Assembly: GCA_045430305.1 (NCBI GenBank)
Contig: JAILXW010000001.1
Location: 682,001-746,000, forward strand
Direction of reading: 5' to 3'
DNA from: Agarilytica sp045430305
GTDB lineage: Bacteria > Pseudomonadota > Gammaproteobacteria > Pseudomonadales > Cellvibrionaceae
Length of the DNA stretch: 64,000 nucleotides
Position 1 is the stretch's first letter. Each line of letters opens with the position of its first letter. Positions 35,064 to 44,800 of the stretch are shown piece by piece. A program made the translations under genes and the position numbers. Below the pieces are notes generated by a model. The model had not been told where the DNA came from and searched no databases. It saw nothing but the letters and a program-made list of their open reading frames with translations.

Positions 35064-35807
35064 ATGCTTACACGCTTTCTTTGCTTGCTGCTGCTAACTA
35101 TGAGCGCACTTTCCTTTGCAAACGACGAAGATACCCGTCTTCTTGAAGTGATTGACGCCTATGCAGATGTACATTCGGGGCCAGGAAGAGGCTATCCGGT
35201 GTTTTATACCATTGAAAATGGCGAAAAAATTGAAGTTTTAACCCGTCGTCCAGATTGGTACGAGATTAAAACAGAGAATGGAAAAATAGGCTGGGTAACC
35301 GCTTCAGCAATCTCGCGCACCATTCAAACAACTGGTGAACCTGCAGATTTGCCTTCGGTGGGTTACGGCGACTACATCAAGAACGCATGGGTCACCGGGT
35401 TTTCTACCGGGCAGTTTACCTCGGGTGGCCTAGAGGGCTACGAGTTCTTTAGTATAACGGGTGGCTATCGCGTCTTGAGTTGGTTGGCTGGTGATGTAGA
35501 GTTTGGCCGACTATTCGGTTCTGACTCTAGTGGTTCATTTTACGGTGCCAATGTCTACGTTGAACCGTTTTCTGATTGGAAATTTTCCCCTTATTTACTT
35601 GCTAGTACCGGCGAAGTTTCAATCGAATCTGCGCCGCAGCTGACGCAAGCGGCCATTAGTGCAAATTTCGATAATTATGGTCTAGGTGGAAGTTTTTATA
35701 TGGGCCGTAATTTTGTCATCAAACTTGAGTACCGCTGGTATTCAACATCTATTTACATACCGGAGAAATTGGAAGCGTGGCGAATCGGTTTCAACACATT
35801 TTTCTAA
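35064..35807 (+). CDS. SH3-domain outer-membrane protein
   Basis: 247 residues with a signal peptide (~1-19). A bacterial SH3 domain covers ~30-85 (A-D-V-H-S-G-P-G-R-G-Y and W-Y-E-I-K-T-x-x-G-K-I-G-W-V). A ~150-residue domain of alternating hydrophobic beta-strands ends in aromatic Phe (N-T-F-F), as in outer-membrane barrels. SH3 domains of this type often bind peptidoglycan. It overlaps the next barrel gene by 31 bases and opens the Glt-like cluster. Confidence 0.8.
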   Translation: MLTRFLCLLLLTMSALSFANDEDTRLLEVIDAYADVHSGPGRGYPVFYTIENGEKIEVLTRRPDWYEIKTENGKIGWVTASAISRTIQTTGEPADLPSVGYGDYIKNAWVTGFSTGQFTSGGLEGYEFFSITGGYRVLSWLAGDVEFGRLFGSDSSGSFYGANVYVEPFSDWKFSPYLLASTGEVSIESAPQLTQAAISANFDNYGLGGSFYMGRNFVIKLEYRWYSTSIYIPEKLEAWRIGFNTFF

Positions 35808-36379
35808 AGCTAGCGTTATTGGTACTTTGTTCGCAATGGGTCGCTAATGCAAACGCTGCAAAACTGCGTGCAGATAATGAACTCTTTGATGTTGGGGCGA
35901 CGGTTGGCGTCTTGAATATCGAAGATTTTACTTCTGAATATGTTTATGGCCTATACGCGACGTTTAAGGCTTCTGAGCACTATTTTCTGCAATACAACTT
36001 TATTCAAACTGAGGTAGGTGAATCCTCGTTTGAGAAAAACGCCGCTTCAGCGACTTTCGCAATCGGTGAAAACCGCACCTTCCAGCACTACGATTTGTTG
36101 ATTGGCTACAACATATTCCAAGGTGAGTTTTATGGTTCCGGAGAGAATGCCCACCTAAGTAACTTGTATATCGTGGGTGGAATTGGCAATACGGATTTTG
36201 GTGACGAATCCAATTTCACTTATACCTTCGGGGTAGGCTATCAAATCGAATTCTATAGAAAATGGGTAACGCGAATCGACTATCGCGACCACATTTATAA
36301 GACTTCACTCATTATTGGTGGCGGTGAAGAAACTGTTCAAAATACTCAATTTAGCCTGAGTTTAGGGTATCTGTTTTAA
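35777..36379 (+). CDS. Outer-membrane beta-barrel protein (myxobacterial-type barrel family)
   Basis: 200 residues from a GTG start inside the preceding gene. A signal peptide ends near A-N-A-N-A-A-K (~28). The remainder is alternating beta-strand sequence with D-V-G-A-T-V-G-V-L-N-I-E-D-F near the start, R-I-D-Y-R-D-H near the end and a C-terminal Phe. It resembles the 'outer membrane beta-barrel domain' family found in myxobacteria and beside TolQR-like motors. It is a paralogue of the minus-strand gene at 36454. It is predicted to anchor the envelope machine in the outer membrane. Confidence 0.75.
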   Translation: MANRFQHIFLKLALLVLCSQWVANANAAKLRADNELFDVGATVGVLNIEDFTSEYVYGLYATFKASEHYFLQYNFIQTEVGESSFEKNAASATFAIGENRTFQHYDLLIGYNIFQGEFYGSGENAHLSNLYIVGGIGNTDFGDESNFTYTFGVGYQIEFYRKWVTRIDYRDHIYKTSLIIGGGEETVQNTQFSLSLGYLF

Positions 36380-36453
36380 GTTAGTCCGTTTCTAAATGCT
36401 CAGGTGAACGCATCTAGCGTGCGCTTTGAGTTGATGAAGGGCGGCAAGGAGCA

Positions 36454-37089
36454 CTAGAAAAAAGTGCTCAAGCCCAAAGAGATTTCAGTGTTTTGCGTGG
36501 TCTTGGTGTCGTCAGCGAAGTCTCGTGACACGATATGATCTTTAAAATCCAGGCTCACGTTGAGCCAGTCTGTTAACGTTGTTTTGTAACTTACACCAAT
36601 CAGTAACCCGCTATTCCTGCTGTCGGTCACGTCAACTTGCTCTATGCCTGCAATAACATACAAGCCCGAATTGTATTTGCGCTTTTTACCGAAAAAGGAG
36701 CGTCCTTTCAGGAACTGGTAGCCCCCAGCTAATGTGCTGTACTGAAAATTGCGATCAGCAACGAAATTACCGCCGTCGACAGTTTCAGGGTTAGAGCGTT
36801 CGGTTTCAGAATTGCCATAACTTAAATTGGCAAACCATCTTTCGTTAAAGTAATAGTTGAACGACACCCCAAGCACTGAATTCGTATTGAAGTCTTCCAC
36901 CGAAAGCATGCCTACGAAAATGCCTGCTTCAAAGCTTTCTGTATCTAGGGCGGCTGGGTTCGCTTTGCCTGATTTAACCTTGGGGTCAAAAACCTTAACG
37001 CCCTCAGAAGTAGCGTTTTGAGCGAAACTGATTTGAGACGCCAATGAAAGGGCGCAGGTGAGGCCTACTAAACGGGAATATTTTGCCAT
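36454..37089 (-). CDS. Outer-membrane beta-barrel protein, paralogue of 35777
   Basis: 211 residues with a signal peptide (~1-23). The same pattern as its neighbour is clear: E-A-G-I-F-V-G-M-L-S-V-E-D-F, F-L-K-G-R-S-F-F, L-D-F-K-D-H and a C-terminal S-T-F-F. It is encoded on the opposite strand and converges on the 35777 gene, so the pair probably arose by inverted duplication. Its promoter faces that of the gene at 37410. Confidence 0.75.
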   Translation of the reverse strand: MAKYSRLVGLTCALSLASQISFAQNATSEGVKVFDPKVKSGKANPAALDTESFEAGIFVGMLSVEDFNTNSVLGVSFNYYFNERWFANLSYGNSETERSNPETVDGGNFVADRNFQYSTLAGGYQFLKGRSFFGKKRKYNSGLYVIAGIEQVDVTDSRNSGLLIGVSYKTTLTDWLNVSLDFKDHIVSRDFADDTKTTQNTEISLGLSTFF

Positions 37090-37409
37090 GATGAATCGTT
37101 TCTTGTTTGTATGTCTCTAATTGTAATGAATATTTCGCACTTCATCGATTTAGTTAACATATTTTTATTTAATCGATGTAACCGCTATCCATCTTGGGCG
37201 ACAACGAATATCAAATTGGAAGAATCGCGCGCCATAGAACGAAAGATTCTAGTGCCACAGCTTGGCGTTTCGAATAGTTCGCAAGTTTTGCATGCTCATC
37301 TTCCTCTAAGTAAAAAAAATGTTCTAATGTTTAATAGAACAAACTAACGCTTGGTGCAATTTTGCTGTATATTTTTGTAATAAATTCAATAAGTTTAGGT
37401 CGAAAGTTC
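37090..37409. other. Divergent intergenic region
   Basis: This separates the barrel gene at 37089 (minus) from the coiled-coil gene at 37410 (plus). No gene or strong regulatory motif was recognised. It is AT-rich, with several TATTTTTA-like stretches near 37155 and 37370. Confidence 0.4.
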
Positions 37410-38027
37410 ATGCGCAAACTCTCTGGCAGAATATCGCTAGCATTGCTTTTATCGATTTCATGTATTTCGCTAACAGCCCAAGAAGTTGAAGACGATGGCG
37501 CTTGGGCGATTGAAATACAAAGCCCCACAATAAATTTTGGTGGCTCCCAAGAAGAAATCACTGAGAAACGAGCGTTATCAGAAATTCAAAAAATATCGCG
37601 TGATATTCAACTCCTGAAAGGCGAGGTAATCGACCTTAATAAAGACCTACGTTTGATGGAAGAAAAACTGCTGTTTCCCTCTTCAACTAAGGTCTCGTTT
37701 TTTGTCTCTCTGACCTCAGGTCAGTTTTTTCAGGTCGAAGGGGTTAAGCTAAAGATCGATGGGCGCTTTGTCGCGACGCATGTTTATTCAGAAAAGCAGC
37801 GTGAGGCATTACTACGCGGCGGTGTACATAAGCTTCACATTACTAATTTATCTGAGGGTAAGCACGATATTATCGCATTCTTCACCGGCATAGGCCCTGG
37901 TGGCCGGGCCTATAAGCGCGCGAATGAGCTCGAAGTTAAGAAAGGCCCGGGCAGTCAGTATATTGAAATTGCGATCAGCGACGACACTGTGGCGCAAGAA
38001 CCAACATTCGATATTAAAAAGTGGTAA
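37410..38027 (+). CDS. Periplasmic coiled-coil protein of the Glt-like cluster
   Basis: 205 residues from ATG 37410. An upstream in-frame start at 37362 would place 16 residues before the signal peptide and is less likely. A signal peptide (~1-23) is followed by a coiled coil (~50-80) and a beta-rich domain (~88-190) with V-S-L-T-S-G-Q-F-F-Q-V-E-G-V-K-L-K-I-D-G-R and G-V-H-K-L-H-I. No catalytic motif is present. It is followed 4 bases later by a TPR gene, so it opens the plus-strand operon that ends with the TonB-like gene. Confidence 0.7.
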   Translation: MRKLSGRISLALLLSISCISLTAQEVEDDGAWAIEIQSPTINFGGSQEEITEKRALSEIQKISRDIQLLKGEVIDLNKDLRLMEEKLLFPSSTKVSFFVSLTSGQFFQVEGVKLKIDGRFVATHVYSEKQREALLRGGVHKLHITNLSEGKHDIIAFFTGIGPGGRAYKRANELEVKKGPGSQYIEIAISDDTVAQEPTFDIKKW

Positions 38028-38031
38028 TGCA

Positions 38032-39798
38032 ATGCCTCTAGGTCATTCACTACGTCTCATGAATATCGGTCGTTCCAGGAAGCGTTTCGTTATTTTGCTC
38101 GCCGCGGTGGCCTTGCAAATGTTTACGTTGCAGCATCTACACGCGAAAGAAATCGCTTCTCATATTCGCTCAGATGCACAGCTCGAATATGGGACTGTGT
38201 TATACCAATATTTTCAACGGCGTTATTTCCATTCGTTAGTTGAAGATGCCTACGTCTCTGACGGTAAAAACACCCTAGCACTTAGTCAAGATGGCGAATT
38301 ACTTCAGGGGGGCATGATGCTTTCTTATGGTATGGCTAACGAGGCAAAGCGTGTATTCGATGAACTGTTGGCGAATAGTACAGACAAGCACACGCGAAAT
38401 AGGGCTTGGTATTTTTTAGCAAAATTCTTTTACAACAAGTCTGATATTGCCAATGCTGCAAACGCATTGAGTAACATTGAGGGCGAGGTACCACGCGACC
38501 TACGGTTTGATCACCGCTACCTGAGTACTTTGGTAGACACTCGCTCCCAAAAAGCCCTGTCGGAAGATGAACTGGATGACGAAATTAAAAAATCGCGCCA
38601 GTACCCATACTTACTTTTCAATATCGCTATCGGCCAATTGCGCCAAGGGAAGTTTATAGAGGCGGTCAAAAACCTAGAAAAAGTTAAGAACTACCCATCT
38701 ACACGTGAAGAATATTTAGTGCTGGCTGACCGGGCGAAGCTGGGTCTAACACAGATAGCGATGCAAAATGGACGATTTGACCAGGCTTGGAAGTATTTGA
38801 CCCAGATTAGAACCACTGGCTTGTACTCAAATCGCGCGCTGTTAAGTTACGCTTGGGCTGCAATCAAAATCAGGCGGTTTAATGACGCCATCGCCGCGCT
38901 CAAGCTATTAAATCAACGCAGTATCGCAAGCCCAGAAGTGCAAGAAGCGAAAGTTCTACTCGCGCATTTGTATGAGCAAGAAGGTTCGCCACGTAAAGCG
39001 CTAAAGGCAAATCTGATCGCGATTAAAGAATTTAACTCCGGCATAGAACAGGTTGACGAGGCGCGACGTATCATTGCGCAAAAAGATGTCCCTGAAGAAT
39101 TTATTACCAATATGGAAGCCATTGTTGATGACTCTGATTGGCTCGGCGCAAACCCAAGTGTTGATTACAAAAACCTAACGCCTTTCTTAATCGATTTAAT
39201 GGCTGGAAACCCTTTCAACGAAACGCTTAGAGAACTAGGTGACTTATACTACTTACGGAAGAATTTACTGTATTGGTTGCGCCAAGCGGATGAACATCTG
39301 GTTATTATGAATAACGCTACCCAAAAGGCCTTTGATGACCGAAGTCGTGAGCTGATCCTAGAGCTCCAAGATTTTGAAACGCGCTTTTCTGAGGAACAAT
39401 CTGAGCTTAAGTTACTTAATTTAACGTTAAAAGAAAGCTCTCAAAAGCGTATGGATACACTTCTGAAAACGACGGAAAAAGAAATCGGCGATTTTTCTGA
39501 GTTGGTAGGCATGTTTTCAACGCTCGAAACTGTTTATACCATGCCAAGTACTTTCAAGCCTCAGACTTTGGCACTTCATAAACGTGTTAAGCAGCTATTG
39601 CAGAAAACTGAGCTTAGTATCATAAAGATGGAACCCATCATGCGACGCTTGGTGAATGCCGAGCTAGATAAGCATCAAGAGCGTATGAGCTACTACTCTG
39701 CACAATCGCGGTTAGCGAAAGCGCGTTTGTACGATACGACACTATCTACTTTGAGAGATGCGCAGCGCAATATTAAACAAGAAAACGAGTCAAAATAA
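38032..39798 (+). CDS. Periplasmic TPR-repeat protein
   Basis: 588 residues from ATG 38032; the frame is open further back, inside the preceding gene. ATG 38059 would put the signal peptide (R-S-R-K-R-F-V-I-L-L-A-A-V-A-L) nearer the N-terminus. Helical repeats of TPR type run from ~60 to 400, with A-x-x-F-x-x-L and A-x-x-Y-L-x-x-I spacing. A long helical/coiled region follows (~430-580). It is probably a periplasmic scaffold joining the inner-membrane motor to outer-membrane barrels. TAA-ATG joins it to the next TPR gene without a gap. Confidence 0.75.
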   Translation: MPLGHSLRLMNIGRSRKRFVILLAAVALQMFTLQHLHAKEIASHIRSDAQLEYGTVLYQYFQRRYFHSLVEDAYVSDGKNTLALSQDGELLQGGMMLSYGMANEAKRVFDELLANSTDKHTRNRAWYFLAKFFYNKSDIANAANALSNIEGEVPRDLRFDHRYLSTLVDTRSQKALSEDELDDEIKKSRQYPYLLFNIAIGQLRQGKFIEAVKNLEKVKNYPSTREEYLVLADRAKLGLTQIAMQNGRFDQAWKYLTQIRTTGLYSNRALLSYAWAAIKIRRFNDAIAALKLLNQRSIASPEVQEAKVLLAHLYEQEGSPRKALKANLIAIKEFNSGIEQVDEARRIIAQKDVPEEFITNMEAIVDDSDWLGANPSVDYKNLTPFLIDLMAGNPFNETLRELGDLYYLRKNLLYWLRQADEHLVIMNNATQKAFDDRSRELILELQDFETRFSEEQSELKLLNLTLKESSQKRMDTLLKTTEKEIGDFSELVGMFSTLETVYTMPSTFKPQTLALHKRVKQLLQKTELSIIKMEPIMRRLVNAELDKHQERMSYYSAQSRLAKARLYDTTLSTLRDAQRNIKQENESK

Positions 39799-42693
39799 AT
39801 GCTGGGAATAACAACGAAAACATGTGTTCTCGAAACTTTGCGTACCAAGCTTCTTTGTAAAAGGCTTGGGGTTTGTTTGTTGGTGCTTATTGGCGTTGGC
39901 TGTTCTTCAAACTCGTCACAAACCTTGGGCTCTTTAAAATACGAAGAAGATAAAGAAAAAGAAATTGAATTCGAAAAACTCTCGCACGAACAAGTAAGAA
40001 ATGAATATAAGGAATTGATCGACCTCTTTGAAGACAAAAAGCTCAAAGAGCGCATTGAACGCCGCATTGCCGATGTATACATGATGGAAGCAGTTGATGT
40101 TCCATCAGATGATGGTGAGAGTAGCGAATACGTTGAAGCGATAAAAGCATACCGCAATATTTTGGAACGTTATCCAGATTCGCCCGACAATGCAGAAGTG
40201 TTTTACCAATTGGCGAAGGCGTATGATTTAGAAGGTCAGCAAGATGAAGCGATGAACATGCTAACTGAGCTTGTGCGGCGCCACCCAACGTATAAAAATA
40301 TTGCGGAAGCCCATTTCCGAAAAGCCGATATTCATTTTAACTGGCAGCAATATAATCAAGCGAAAGTTTCCTATGAGGCAGTAACGCGATTAACCGAGGG
40401 CCGGTTGCGCATTAATGCCCACTACATGCTTGGTTGGGTTTACTATAAAGAGTTGAATTTTGGCGCCAGTGTTGATGCATTTGCATTTGTGATGAACTCT
40501 ATTCTAACTGCAGAAAAGACCTTTGAAACGCTCGATAAAGCCGAGAAACCCCTTATAGAAGACTCCATCAATTCCATTAGCTTGGCGCTTGATAAACTCG
40601 GCGGTGCCGAAGCTATTTCAGAATTTGATTCAATTCATGGCCGGCCCTACGTTTGGCGCTTGTACGACCACATGGGGGATTACTACCTAGAAAAAGAACT
40701 CTATGAGCAATCTGCACAAACATTTCGTCATTACGTAAGAAACTTCCCGGCTGCTGTGCATGCACCACGTATGCATGAAAAACTTATCAATGCGTATATC
40801 GATGGCAAGTTTCCGCGTGAAGCGATGCGAGAAAAAGAGCGTTATGTGGCCTCATACGGCATCACGTCCCGTTATCCAGGTAATGAAAACGGCATACAAA
40901 AACCGATTCTAACGCTATTAAAAGTTTATCTGGATGAGCTGGCGCTATTTACCTACGGTGAAGGCCAAGCTTACTTTAAAGAAATCGGTAAAGAGAAAAA
41001 AGCCAATAAAGACCGTGCAGACAAAACAAAGCTGAAGAAATTTGAAACAAAAGGTATAGAAGCCTTTACTCGTTCAGCAGGTTTCTACGGCGAGTTTATA
41101 GATACCTTCCCGCAAGATGTGCGTGTCGACGAAATGCGTTTCTTAAAAGCGGAAGCTCACTATCAGGCGCGCCAATATTTAGATGCAGCAGCAGATTATG
41201 AACTCGTTGCGTATCAACCAGTGGGCAAGAGTGCTAATGACAAAGCGGCCGATTCCGGTTATGCCGCAATTATTTCTTACCAAAATTACATCGACGGTTT
41301 ACGGCCGAAAAAACACAAGAAGAAAATCGCAGAATATCGCGCTGTCGCAGTCGAAAGTATGTTGCGTTTCTCGAAAGCATTTGACAGCGATAAGCGTTCA
41401 CCCTCAGTGCTTACAAACGCTGCGGAATACTTGTTTGGGTTAAATCAATATGAGCGTGCTATTGCGGTAGCTGAAGATCTCGTTTCCGATGAGTCAACCG
41501 ATAAAACACTTTTAAAAACAGCCTATGGCATTATGGCGCACTCGCAATTTAAACTGCAGCGCTTTGACGAGGCTGAAACCAGTTACGTTAATCAACGTAG
41601 CTACGTAAAAGCGGAGTCGCAAGAATACAAAGATATTACCGAACGCATTGCTGCAGCAGTATTTAAGCACGCTGAAGTAGTCGAAAAAGAGCAGGGTAAA
41701 CTTGCTGCCGCAAATCAACTTTTGAAGCTTAAAAATCTAGCGCCCAATTCGCCAATTCGAATTACGGCTCAATACGATGCGGCTACTTTGTTTTTGGGTT
41801 TGTCTGAATGGTCTAAAGCGATCGTCGAGTTTAAACAGCTTATGGCCTTATACCCAGACCACGAGCTAGCACCTGAATTTCCGCGAAAAATTGCGTTGGC
41901 CTACCAGAAAAACGAAGAGTGGGTACAGGCGGCAGATGCGTATTTATACCTATATACAAATGATGCCGACCCAGAAATTCAACGAGAAGGTTTATTTCTC
42001 GCCGCTAGCATGTTTGAAAAAGCAGGCGACTACGACGCAGCACTTAAGTATTTCAAGCGCTATGCCTACGATTACGAAAAACCGTTCGATCGTAGAATGG
42101 AAGCGCGCTATCACATGGCGCTCAACTATGAAACGATTGGTGAAGTGGGCAAACAGCTTTATTGGTTACGTAGAATTGTTCAAGGTGACGCGCAAGGTGG
42201 CGAAGATCGCAGTGAGCGTAGCCGATGGCTAGGTGCGTGGGCGAATGCGAAATATGGCGATTACTTCGCAGAAGAATTTCGTAAGAAGCGTTTGCGTAAT
42301 TTGACAAAACACCTTCCGAAAAAGAAAGAGTTTTATGAAAGCGCCACCCAGCGTTACGAGCGCGCTGCCAGTTATGGTTTCTTGGAGTTTGTCACAATGT
42401 CGAGTTACAAAATTGGTGGGCTTTCTGAAAGCTTCGCTCAAGATCTTCGACAAGCGCCGAGCCCCAAGGGCCTAAGCGCGAGTGATAGGGTACTTTACGG
42501 AGAAATTATTGAAGACCAAGCACAGCCTTTTGATCAGCTAGCGATGGATGTGTACCAAGCGAATATCGATCGCGCTTGGGAAGGCGGTTTTAATGAATGG
42601 ATCGGAAAAAGTTTTGATGCCCTTAAGCGGCTTAACCCTCAACGCTTTAACAAAGAAGAAGTGAGCGCCAGTTATGGCGAACTCATACGCTAG
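39799..42693 (+). CDS. Large TPR-repeat lipoprotein
   Basis: 964 residues with a lipoprotein signal ending in I-G-V-G-C (C35), then a highly charged stretch. TPR repeats run through most of the chain, for example Y-R-N-I-L-E-R-Y-P-D-S-P, A-E-A-H-F-R-K-A-D-I-H-F and Y-D-A-A-L-K-Y-F-K-R-Y. This matches the large TPR lipoproteins of Glt-type clusters. It directly abuts the preceding stop (TAAATG) and is followed by a second TPR lipoprotein, so it belongs to one operon. It is probably attached to the outer membrane and bridges the periplasm. Confidence 0.8.
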   Translation: MLGITTKTCVLETLRTKLLCKRLGVCLLVLIGVGCSSNSSQTLGSLKYEEDKEKEIEFEKLSHEQVRNEYKELIDLFEDKKLKERIERRIADVYMMEAVDVPSDDGESSEYVEAIKAYRNILERYPDSPDNAEVFYQLAKAYDLEGQQDEAMNMLTELVRRHPTYKNIAEAHFRKADIHFNWQQYNQAKVSYEAVTRLTEGRLRINAHYMLGWVYYKELNFGASVDAFAFVMNSILTAEKTFETLDKAEKPLIEDSINSISLALDKLGGAEAISEFDSIHGRPYVWRLYDHMGDYYLEKELYEQSAQTFRHYVRNFPAAVHAPRMHEKLINAYIDGKFPREAMREKERYVASYGITSRYPGNENGIQKPILTLLKVYLDELALFTYGEGQAYFKEIGKEKKANKDRADKTKLKKFETKGIEAFTRSAGFYGEFIDTFPQDVRVDEMRFLKAEAHYQARQYLDAAADYELVAYQPVGKSANDKAADSGYAAIISYQNYIDGLRPKKHKKKIAEYRAVAVESMLRFSKAFDSDKRSPSVLTNAAEYLFGLNQYERAIAVAEDLVSDESTDKTLLKTAYGIMAHSQFKLQRFDEAETSYVNQRSYVKAESQEYKDITERIAAAVFKHAEVVEKEQGKLAAANQLLKLKNLAPNSPIRITAQYDAATLFLGLSEWSKAIVEFKQLMALYPDHELAPEFPRKIALAYQKNEEWVQAADAYLYLYTNDADPEIQREGLFLAASMFEKAGDYDAALKYFKRYAYDYEKPFDRRMEARYHMALNYETIGEVGKQLYWLRRIVQGDAQGGEDRSERSRWLGAWANAKYGDYFAEEFRKKRLRNLTKHLPKKKEFYESATQRYERAASYGFLEFVTMSSYKIGGLSESFAQDLRQAPSPKGLSASDRVLYGEIIEDQAQPFDQLAMDVYQANIDRAWEGGFNEWIGKSFDALKRLNPQRFNKEEVSASYGELIR

Positions 42694-42708
42694 TGAGGCA
42701 GTGCGGAT

Positions 42709-43479
42709 ATGAATAAATTTTTAGTGCTGGCAGTAACAAGAGTTAAAACCGCTTTACTGCATGTAATGTTGGTATTGATAAGCTGGCAGTTATTTGGCTG
42801 TGGCGCTAGTGGCGTTAAGCAAGATGTAAGTACCATAGCGGCGCCAACGCTCATTGATAGTAGCGCGTACTTGCCTGAGCAAGAATTTGATGAAGACAAT
42901 GGCGTTTATCTACCCTATGAGGGCAACGAAAACCCATATCTAGCTCAAAAAGGCCGCATAAAGAAAGAGGCGGTTCAAGCTTTTATTCAAGCTAAACGCC
43001 ATTTTAAGCGTGAACAGTATGATGCTTGTGAAAACGAATTGAAGAGAGTGGTTGAGTTGGACGGCAAGCTTTCGGGGCCGTGGTTAATGCGTGGTGAAAT
43101 CGCTGAAATCAACAAAGATACGCCGTTGGCGATGGAGCACTACCAAAAAGCGATTGAGGTAAACCCTAAAAATATCAATGTCTACCTCAAACTGGCTAAA
43201 CTTCAACGTGTAGAGGCGCAATTTATTCAGGCTCAAAACACTTTGGCCAAGGCCTTAGGTATTTGGCCCGATTTCCCGGAGGCGCACTTAAATATTGGCG
43301 TAATATACGATGTATATTTGAATCATCCCATCAGGGCTCAAAAGCACATTGAGGCCTATGTGTTTTTGGCCAAAGAGCCCGACCCAAAGGCTTTAAAGTG
43401 GGCGGAAGAGGTGCGTAGTCGTACTAAACTAGAAAAGAACTACCACCCAGTAGTAGCACCCGCTGCCCCAGTAGAGTAA
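42709..43479 (+). CDS. TPR-repeat lipoprotein
   Basis: 256 residues with lipobox Q-L-F-G-C (C31). TPR units cover ~85-220 (A-K-R-H-F-K-R-E-Q-Y-D-A-C-E, A-M-E-H-Y-Q-K-A-I-E-V-N-P and A-L-G-I-W-P-D-F-P-E-A-H-L-N-I-G). The C-terminus is short and Pro/Ala-rich. It is similar in size to AglT/GltE-type TPR lipoproteins and is placed just before the motor genes, which supports a structural role in the same machine. Confidence 0.8.
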   Translation: MNKFLVLAVTRVKTALLHVMLVLISWQLFGCGASGVKQDVSTIAAPTLIDSSAYLPEQEFDEDNGVYLPYEGNENPYLAQKGRIKKEAVQAFIQAKRHFKREQYDACENELKRVVELDGKLSGPWLMRGEIAEINKDTPLAMEHYQKAIEVNPKNINVYLKLAKLQRVEAQFIQAQNTLAKALGIWPDFPEAHLNIGVIYDVYLNHPIRAQKHIEAYVFLAKEPDPKALKWAEEVRSRTKLEKNYHPVVAPAAPVE

Positions 43480-43550
43480 AGGCTGGGTGAATTGGTTGAG
43501 GTCGGCTGGGTGTGTTCAGAAATAGAATCTACAAATATAGGCGAAGCGGT

Positions 43551-43853
43551 ATGAAGTATTTGATTGTAATCGCACTATTTATGGCTGGCTCTGCTTTCGC
43601 GGAGCAATCCTCGAAAAAAAATATTCCTGATGAGGCCACGCTTTATCTAGAATCTACCTTAATGGGGGATAAAGAGCAGCCCACAGTGAGTTATTTCATT
43701 CCATGGAAAAGTACGGGTACGCCCGACGATCTGCATTGGAATCTGGAACAAAAAAATGATAAAACCTTGGATTTGATCGATCGTGACGTCATGGTTCGCT
43801 CAATGTCCATCTACAATGAACTTAACATGGAAAATATTCCTGTAGCGCAGTAG
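43551..43853 (+). CDS. Small periplasmic protein
   Basis: 100 residues from ATG 43551; an upstream start at 43512 would add 13 residues before the signal peptide and is less likely. A signal peptide (~1-18, A-F-A-E) is followed by a hydrophilic domain of ~80 residues with no recognised family. It lies between the TPR lipoprotein and the TolQ/ExbB gene, 45 bases before the latter, so it is probably an accessory part of the complex. Confidence 0.65.
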   Translation: MKYLIVIALFMAGSAFAEQSSKKNIPDEATLYLESTLMGDKEQPTVSYFIPWKSTGTPDDLHWNLEQKNDKTLDLIDRDVMVRSMSIYNELNMENIPVAQ

Positions 43854-43897
43854 CTTGCCGCGGGAAGGTAATATTTCAAATTTAAAGAGAAAACGAC

Positions 43898-44731
43898 ATG
43901 GTTGATATTTACAGCATCGTCACACGCTTTTTTCAGGACGGCGGTTTCTTTATATACCCCATCGGCTTGGTGTTAGCGGTAGGGCTAGCGATCGCGTTTG
44001 AGCGCTGGGTTTACCTTACGCGTGAGCGTCACCGCAACATCAAAGCTTTTGAAGACTTTTTGCCGCTTTTACGTACTACAGACCTAGATAAAATGCAGCT
44101 GTATACGCGTGAAGTAAGCGTACCAGTTACACGTATTATTGGTTGTGGTCTAGATATGATGAAGGTGTCTAAGCAGCGTGCCGACATCGAGAATTCCATG
44201 AGTGAAGGCATGTTGGAAACCATGCCGCGTATCGAAGAGCGCACAGGTTACCTTGCAGTACTCGCCAACGTAGCGACCTTGCTCGGTCTACTTGGTACGA
44301 TCATTGGTCTGATAGGGGCGTTTACCGCGGTTGCGAATGCGGACCCGGCGGAAAAATCTGAACTGCTTTCACTGTCCATTTCTGTGGCGATGAACACCAC
44401 CGCATTCGGTCTAATCTCGGCCATTCCACTCCTTATTTTGCACGCCATGCTGCAAAACAAAACCAATAAAATTGTAACGAGTGTCGAGATGGCGGCAGTT
44501 AAATTTCTTAACATAATGACGATTCATCGCCTTATCGAAGCGGGTATGCCACGCCCCGGAGCAGGCAGTGCATTTGCGCAAGTTGTACCAGATGAAAGTA
44601 TTCAGCCCGCAAGCTCAGAAGAAACAAAAAGTGAGGCAGAGCCTGAAAATGCGGAGAAAGAAGACACTGCAGAAAATGACAGTGATACAGGTGCAGCCTC
44701 ATCTGACGACGATTCTGAAGACAACAAATAG
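43898..44731 (+). CDS. MotA/TolQ/ExbB proton-channel family protein
   Basis: 277 residues. TM1 lies at ~14-38 and TM2/TM3 at ~125-150 and ~165-190, with the family motif G-L-L-G-T-I-I-G-L-I-G-A-F and conserved A-M-N-T-T-A-F-G-L. The C-terminal ~45 residues form an unusually acidic Glu/Asp tail. With the two ExbD-type partners downstream it would form a proton-motive-force-driven stator. The AAAGAGAA ribosome site supports the start. Confidence 0.93.
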   Translation: MVDIYSIVTRFFQDGGFFIYPIGLVLAVGLAIAFERWVYLTRERHRNIKAFEDFLPLLRTTDLDKMQLYTREVSVPVTRIIGCGLDMMKVSKQRADIENSMSEGMLETMPRIEERTGYLAVLANVATLLGLLGTIIGLIGAFTAVANADPAEKSELLSLSISVAMNTTAFGLISAIPLLILHAMLQNKTNKIVTSVEMAAVKFLNIMTIHRLIEAGMPRPGAGSAFAQVVPDESIQPASSEETKSEAEPENAEKEDTAENDSDTGAASSDDDSEDNK

Positions 44732-44800
44732 GCAGCCGGCTATTTAGCTAAAGTTTTCTGTTCGAATATTGGGTCTAACTATTAGATTGTTAGCGAGTTT

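Noticed and set aside
37900..38031. N-terminal extension of the TPR protein
   Set aside because: It lies wholly inside the preceding coding region in another frame, and the signal peptide begins after ATG 38032 or 38059.
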